A DNA stretch of 7,471 nt from the NCBI GenBank assembly GCA_023480605.1, contig JAMCWS010000328.1, positions 663-8,133 of the forward strand, given 5' to 3'. Source of the stretch: a bacterium. GTDB lineage: Bacteria; Sumerlaeota; Sumerlaeia; MVZB01. Shown here in pieces: positions 6,201 through 7,471 of the stretch. Under the pieces are notes generated by a model. That model had not been told where the DNA came from. It did not search any database and saw nothing but the letters and a program-made list of their open reading frames with translations. Position 1 is the first letter of the stretch, and every line of letters begins with the position of its first letter. The translations under genes and the position numbers were made by a program.

Positions 6201-6617
6201 TCATCGAATGTCGTATTTGTCAATGAAGGCGATGAGATCGCCAACGTCGATCCGGCCATCCTCATTGCCGGCGTAGTCGGCGGCCACCGCTCCCAGGTCG
6301 GCGCTTGCGCCGACGAGGTAACCGGCCAGGCGGCCGACGGTGATCAAGCCGAACGGATCGACCGGGGGCGCCAGGAAGCCGGCGAACAGGTTGGCGGCGG
6401 GCGCCGCGGCGACCGACGCGACCGGTTCGGCCAGCGTGCAGCGGCCGGTTGCGAGGCGGGCTTCGGCGTTCAGACCCGAGGTGAACGAAGTCCTCAGGAG
6501 AACGTGCGTCGCCGATTGCGAAGTTTGCGCCCGGGCGACCCGCGACCCTCCCGCGCCGAAAACGGCCGCCAGCACGAGGGCCGGTAGGATGCGGGCGATG
6601 GCCAATAAAGTATTCAT
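6201..6617 (-). CDS. Small secreted protein with degenerate dockerin-like C-terminus
   Basis: The protein has 138 residues. A Sec signal peptide ends at ARA (28-30). Residues about 31-83 match a short beta motif I recognise from secreted environmental bacterial proteins (the L-G-x-x-x-A/Q-P-V ... AGF pattern; here CTLAEPVAS and LFAGFL). Residues 87-138 look like a dockerin type I pair. The second loop keeps N118, D120, D124 and D127 but has A116 at the first ligand position. The first copy (GLITVGRLAGYLVG, 90-103) aligns with the second (121-134) but lacks the acidic ligands. Dockerins classically bind cohesins; none is visible here, so cellulosome assembly should not be assumed. The ATG at 6617 begins the signal peptide; AAAGGA lies 13 nt upstream, a long spacing. 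An in-frame start at 6743 would coincide with the candidate -10 box. The stop overlaps a possible upstream start of the next gene as ATGA. Confidence 0.82.
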   Translation of the reverse strand: MNTLLAIARILPALVLAAVFGAGGSRVARAQTSQSATHVLLRTSFTSGLNAEARLATGRCTLAEPVASVAAAPAANLFAGFLAPPVDPFGLITVGRLAGYLVGASADLGAVAADYAGNEDGRIDVGDLIAFIDKYDIR

Positions 6618-6630
6618 CGCGATGTAAAAA

Positions 6631-6636
6631 TCCTTT
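6631..6636 (-). promoter_or_regulatory. Distant ribosome binding site of the 138-aa gene
   Basis: AAAGGA on the minus strand is 13 nt from the ATG at 6617, longer than the usual 5-10 nt. No closer AG-rich tract or better start exists, so translation may be inefficient. Confidence 0.4.
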
Positions 6637-6742
6637 CTGCGATTACGAGCCCGCCGAAAATGGTTGCGGCGGTATCGGCCGCTGTATGAAACATGGAACC
6701 GCTTCTCAAAATTGTCAGCGCAAAAATCTCGAACCTTACTCA

Positions 6743-6771
6743 ATTGTATATAGTCGGGACCGTGTGATCAA
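6743..6771 (-). promoter_or_regulatory. Candidate sigma70-type promoter of the two-gene operon
   Basis: On the minus strand, TTGATC (6766-6771), a 17-nt spacer and TACAAT (6743-6748) match TTGACA/TATAAT at 4/6 and 5/6 with ideal spacing. Transcription would start near 6736, giving a leader of about 120 nt. It is the best-looking promoter in the window, though host promoter consensus is unknown. Confidence 0.45.
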
Positions 6772-6932
6772 GAGTCCTTTCGCCCGCCCAACAGGTCGGG
6801 TTAAGCAGCTTCCGGTTCACATTTGTCTCCTTGCGAAACGCTTACTTCATTTGCACACTTAAACGAAAATGGATGCATATTTACCCCCCGCACGCCTCGT
6901 CGGCGATTGGCGATACACGCCTAACGCGAATA

Positions 6933-6959
6933 ACAGGAGACCTGTGTATAAATTACACA
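6933..6959. promoter_or_regulatory. Two overlapping palindromes, possible operators of the plus-strand gene
   Basis: ACAGG-AGA-CCTGT (6933-6945) overlaps TGTGTA-TAAAT-TACACA (6943-6959). Both are perfect inverted repeats. The second encloses TATAAA (6947-6952), which could serve as a -10 box, although no good -35 stands 17-18 nt upstream. Dimeric repressor binding over a promoter is a reasonable inference; no specific regulator family can be assigned. Confidence 0.45.
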
Positions 6960-7013
6960 ACGGATCGCAATCGGGAACAATTTTTGCATTGAAAAAAGCA
7001 AAAAGTTTGAGAC

Positions 7014-7020
7014 AAGGGAG
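7014..7020 (+). promoter_or_regulatory. Ribosome binding site of the plus-strand gene
   Basis: AAGGGAG lies 9 nt before the ATG at 7030, a good purine-rich match. It supports that start for a gene that is open at the right edge. Confidence 0.65.
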
Positions 7021-7029
7021 AAGCGTCCA

Positions 7030-7471
7030 ATGAAGGCGGTAAAAATAATCTGCGCGGTGGGGTTCTGCCTACTTTCCGTCACGGGTTGGTCCATTCCGTT
7101 TCATGGAGTCGAATTCCCCGGCGGCGCCGCTTCGTTCGCCGATGCCGTGGTCTCCTACGATCCCCTCGCCTGGGGCGGTCCCGCGCCTACGGCCCCCTAT
7201 CAGATTGCGAGCGAAGCACTGGGCGCCCCGGATTATCCCGAGGGACCTACGGAAGGCTACGTTTCCCTCGGCCGTGGCGGAGTGATTGTGCTGCGATTCA
7301 CGGACAATAGCCTCACGGGCAGCAATAATTCAGATAACGACCTTTGGATCTTTGAGATCGGACCTGATGTCGAAGACACCTTCGTCTGGGTCAGCAAGGA
7401 TGGCGCCACTTGGGACAGCGTGGGTAAAGTGACCGGCTCAACCCGTGGGATCGATATAGGTGCCTTCGGCT
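7030..7471 (+). CDS. Secreted beta-rich surface protein, N-terminal part
   Basis: The gene runs off the right edge; 147 residues are visible. A Sec signal peptide covers about 1-21 (Lys-containing start, hydrophobic core, possible cleavage after S21). The mature part reads FADAVVSYDP (36-45), an ASEALGAPDYP segment (60-70), YVSLGRGGVIVLRFTDN (77-93), SDNDLWIFEIGPDVEDT (101-117), and VWVSKDGATWDSVGKV (119-134). This order, an LGAPD segment, then an LGxGGxIVLxFTDN strand, an acidic (D/N)DxxxFE(I/V)GP strand and a VSxDGxxW strand, recurs in secreted proteins of environmental bacteria and suggests a beta-sandwich with a possible metal site in the acidic D/N cluster at 100-104. I cannot assign a function. 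It is divergently oriented to the minus-strand operon and may share control through 6618-7029. Confidence 0.88.
   Translation, partial: MKAVKIICAVGFCLLSVTGWSIPFHGVEFPGGAASFADAVVSYDPLAWGGPAPTAPYQIASEALGAPDYPEGPTEGYVSLGRGGVIVLRFTDNSLTGSNNSDNDLWIFEIGPDVEDTFVWVSKDGATWDSVGKVTGSTRGIDIGAFG

Larger units (their letters stand above)
6618..7029. other. Divergent intergenic region
   Basis: These 412 nt separate the minus-strand operon from the plus-strand gene at 7030. No gene is visible. It holds a minus-strand promoter candidate (6743-6771), a small leader dyad GCGGC/GCCGC (6666-6682), two overlapping palindromes (6933-6959), and an A/T-rich dyad TTTTTGC/GCAAAAA (6981-7004) just before the plus-strand ribosome site. 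The middle (about 6775-6900) shows nothing I can name; open frames crossing the start side of this region lack ribosome sites. Confidence 0.7.

Noticed and set aside
6618..6743. N-terminal extension of the 138-aa protein to an ATG at 6743
   Set aside because: The extension is Arg-rich, sits on the candidate promoter, and would bury the signal peptide 42 residues inside the protein.
6981..7004. TTTTTGC/GCAAAAA dyad considered as a terminator
   Set aside because: It is almost all A/T with a 10-nt loop, lies immediately before a ribosome site, and no gene ends upstream on the plus strand.

Overview
The window is GC-rich, apart from AT-rich intergenic stretches around 4590-4660 and 6700-7020. 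It looks like chromosome from a Gram-negative-type environmental bacterium that exports many surface proteins. The combination of a Tat-exported heparan-type sulfatase, a giant LVIVD-repeat propeller protein with Pro/Thr linkers, a dockerin-like secreted protein and a fibre-like secreted protein recalls the Planctomycetes/Verrucomicrobia/Lentisphaerae group or candidate phyla such as Hydrogenedentota or Sumerlaeota. That placement is an inference from protein style, not a demonstrated match.

Layout, right to left on the minus strand: a 138-aa secreted protein with a degenerate dockerin-like C-terminus (6201-6617); a 465-aa secreted fibre-like protein 35 nt downstream, probably in the same operon (4768-6165); three GC-rich hairpins, the last with a short T tract; an AT-rich gap with a long inverted repeat; a 1124-aa secreted protein of three seven-unit LVIVD propellers (1125-4499); an intrinsic terminator (about 1057-1087); and the N-terminal 312 residues of a SGSH-like sulfatase running off the left edge (1-936). 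On the plus strand, one gene begins at 7030 and runs off the right edge; it encodes a secreted beta-rich protein. The 412-nt gap at 6618-7029 lies between divergent genes and holds a plausible minus-strand promoter and two overlapping palindromes.

All five genes encode exported proteins, so the region reads as an extracellular or cell-surface locus. Only the sulfatase has a clear enzymatic role (sulfated glycan breakdown). The two edge genes are open at the window boundaries and were identified by direct translation. The very long plus-strand open frame at 930-4301 is an antisense shadow of the propeller gene. I see no CRISPR, tRNA, rRNA, transposase, integrase or recognisable defence system, and no convincing new multi-gene system. 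The most interesting structure is inside the propeller protein: a binding-module-like domain inserted within its first blade and a near-identical 30-bp tandem repeat in one linker.
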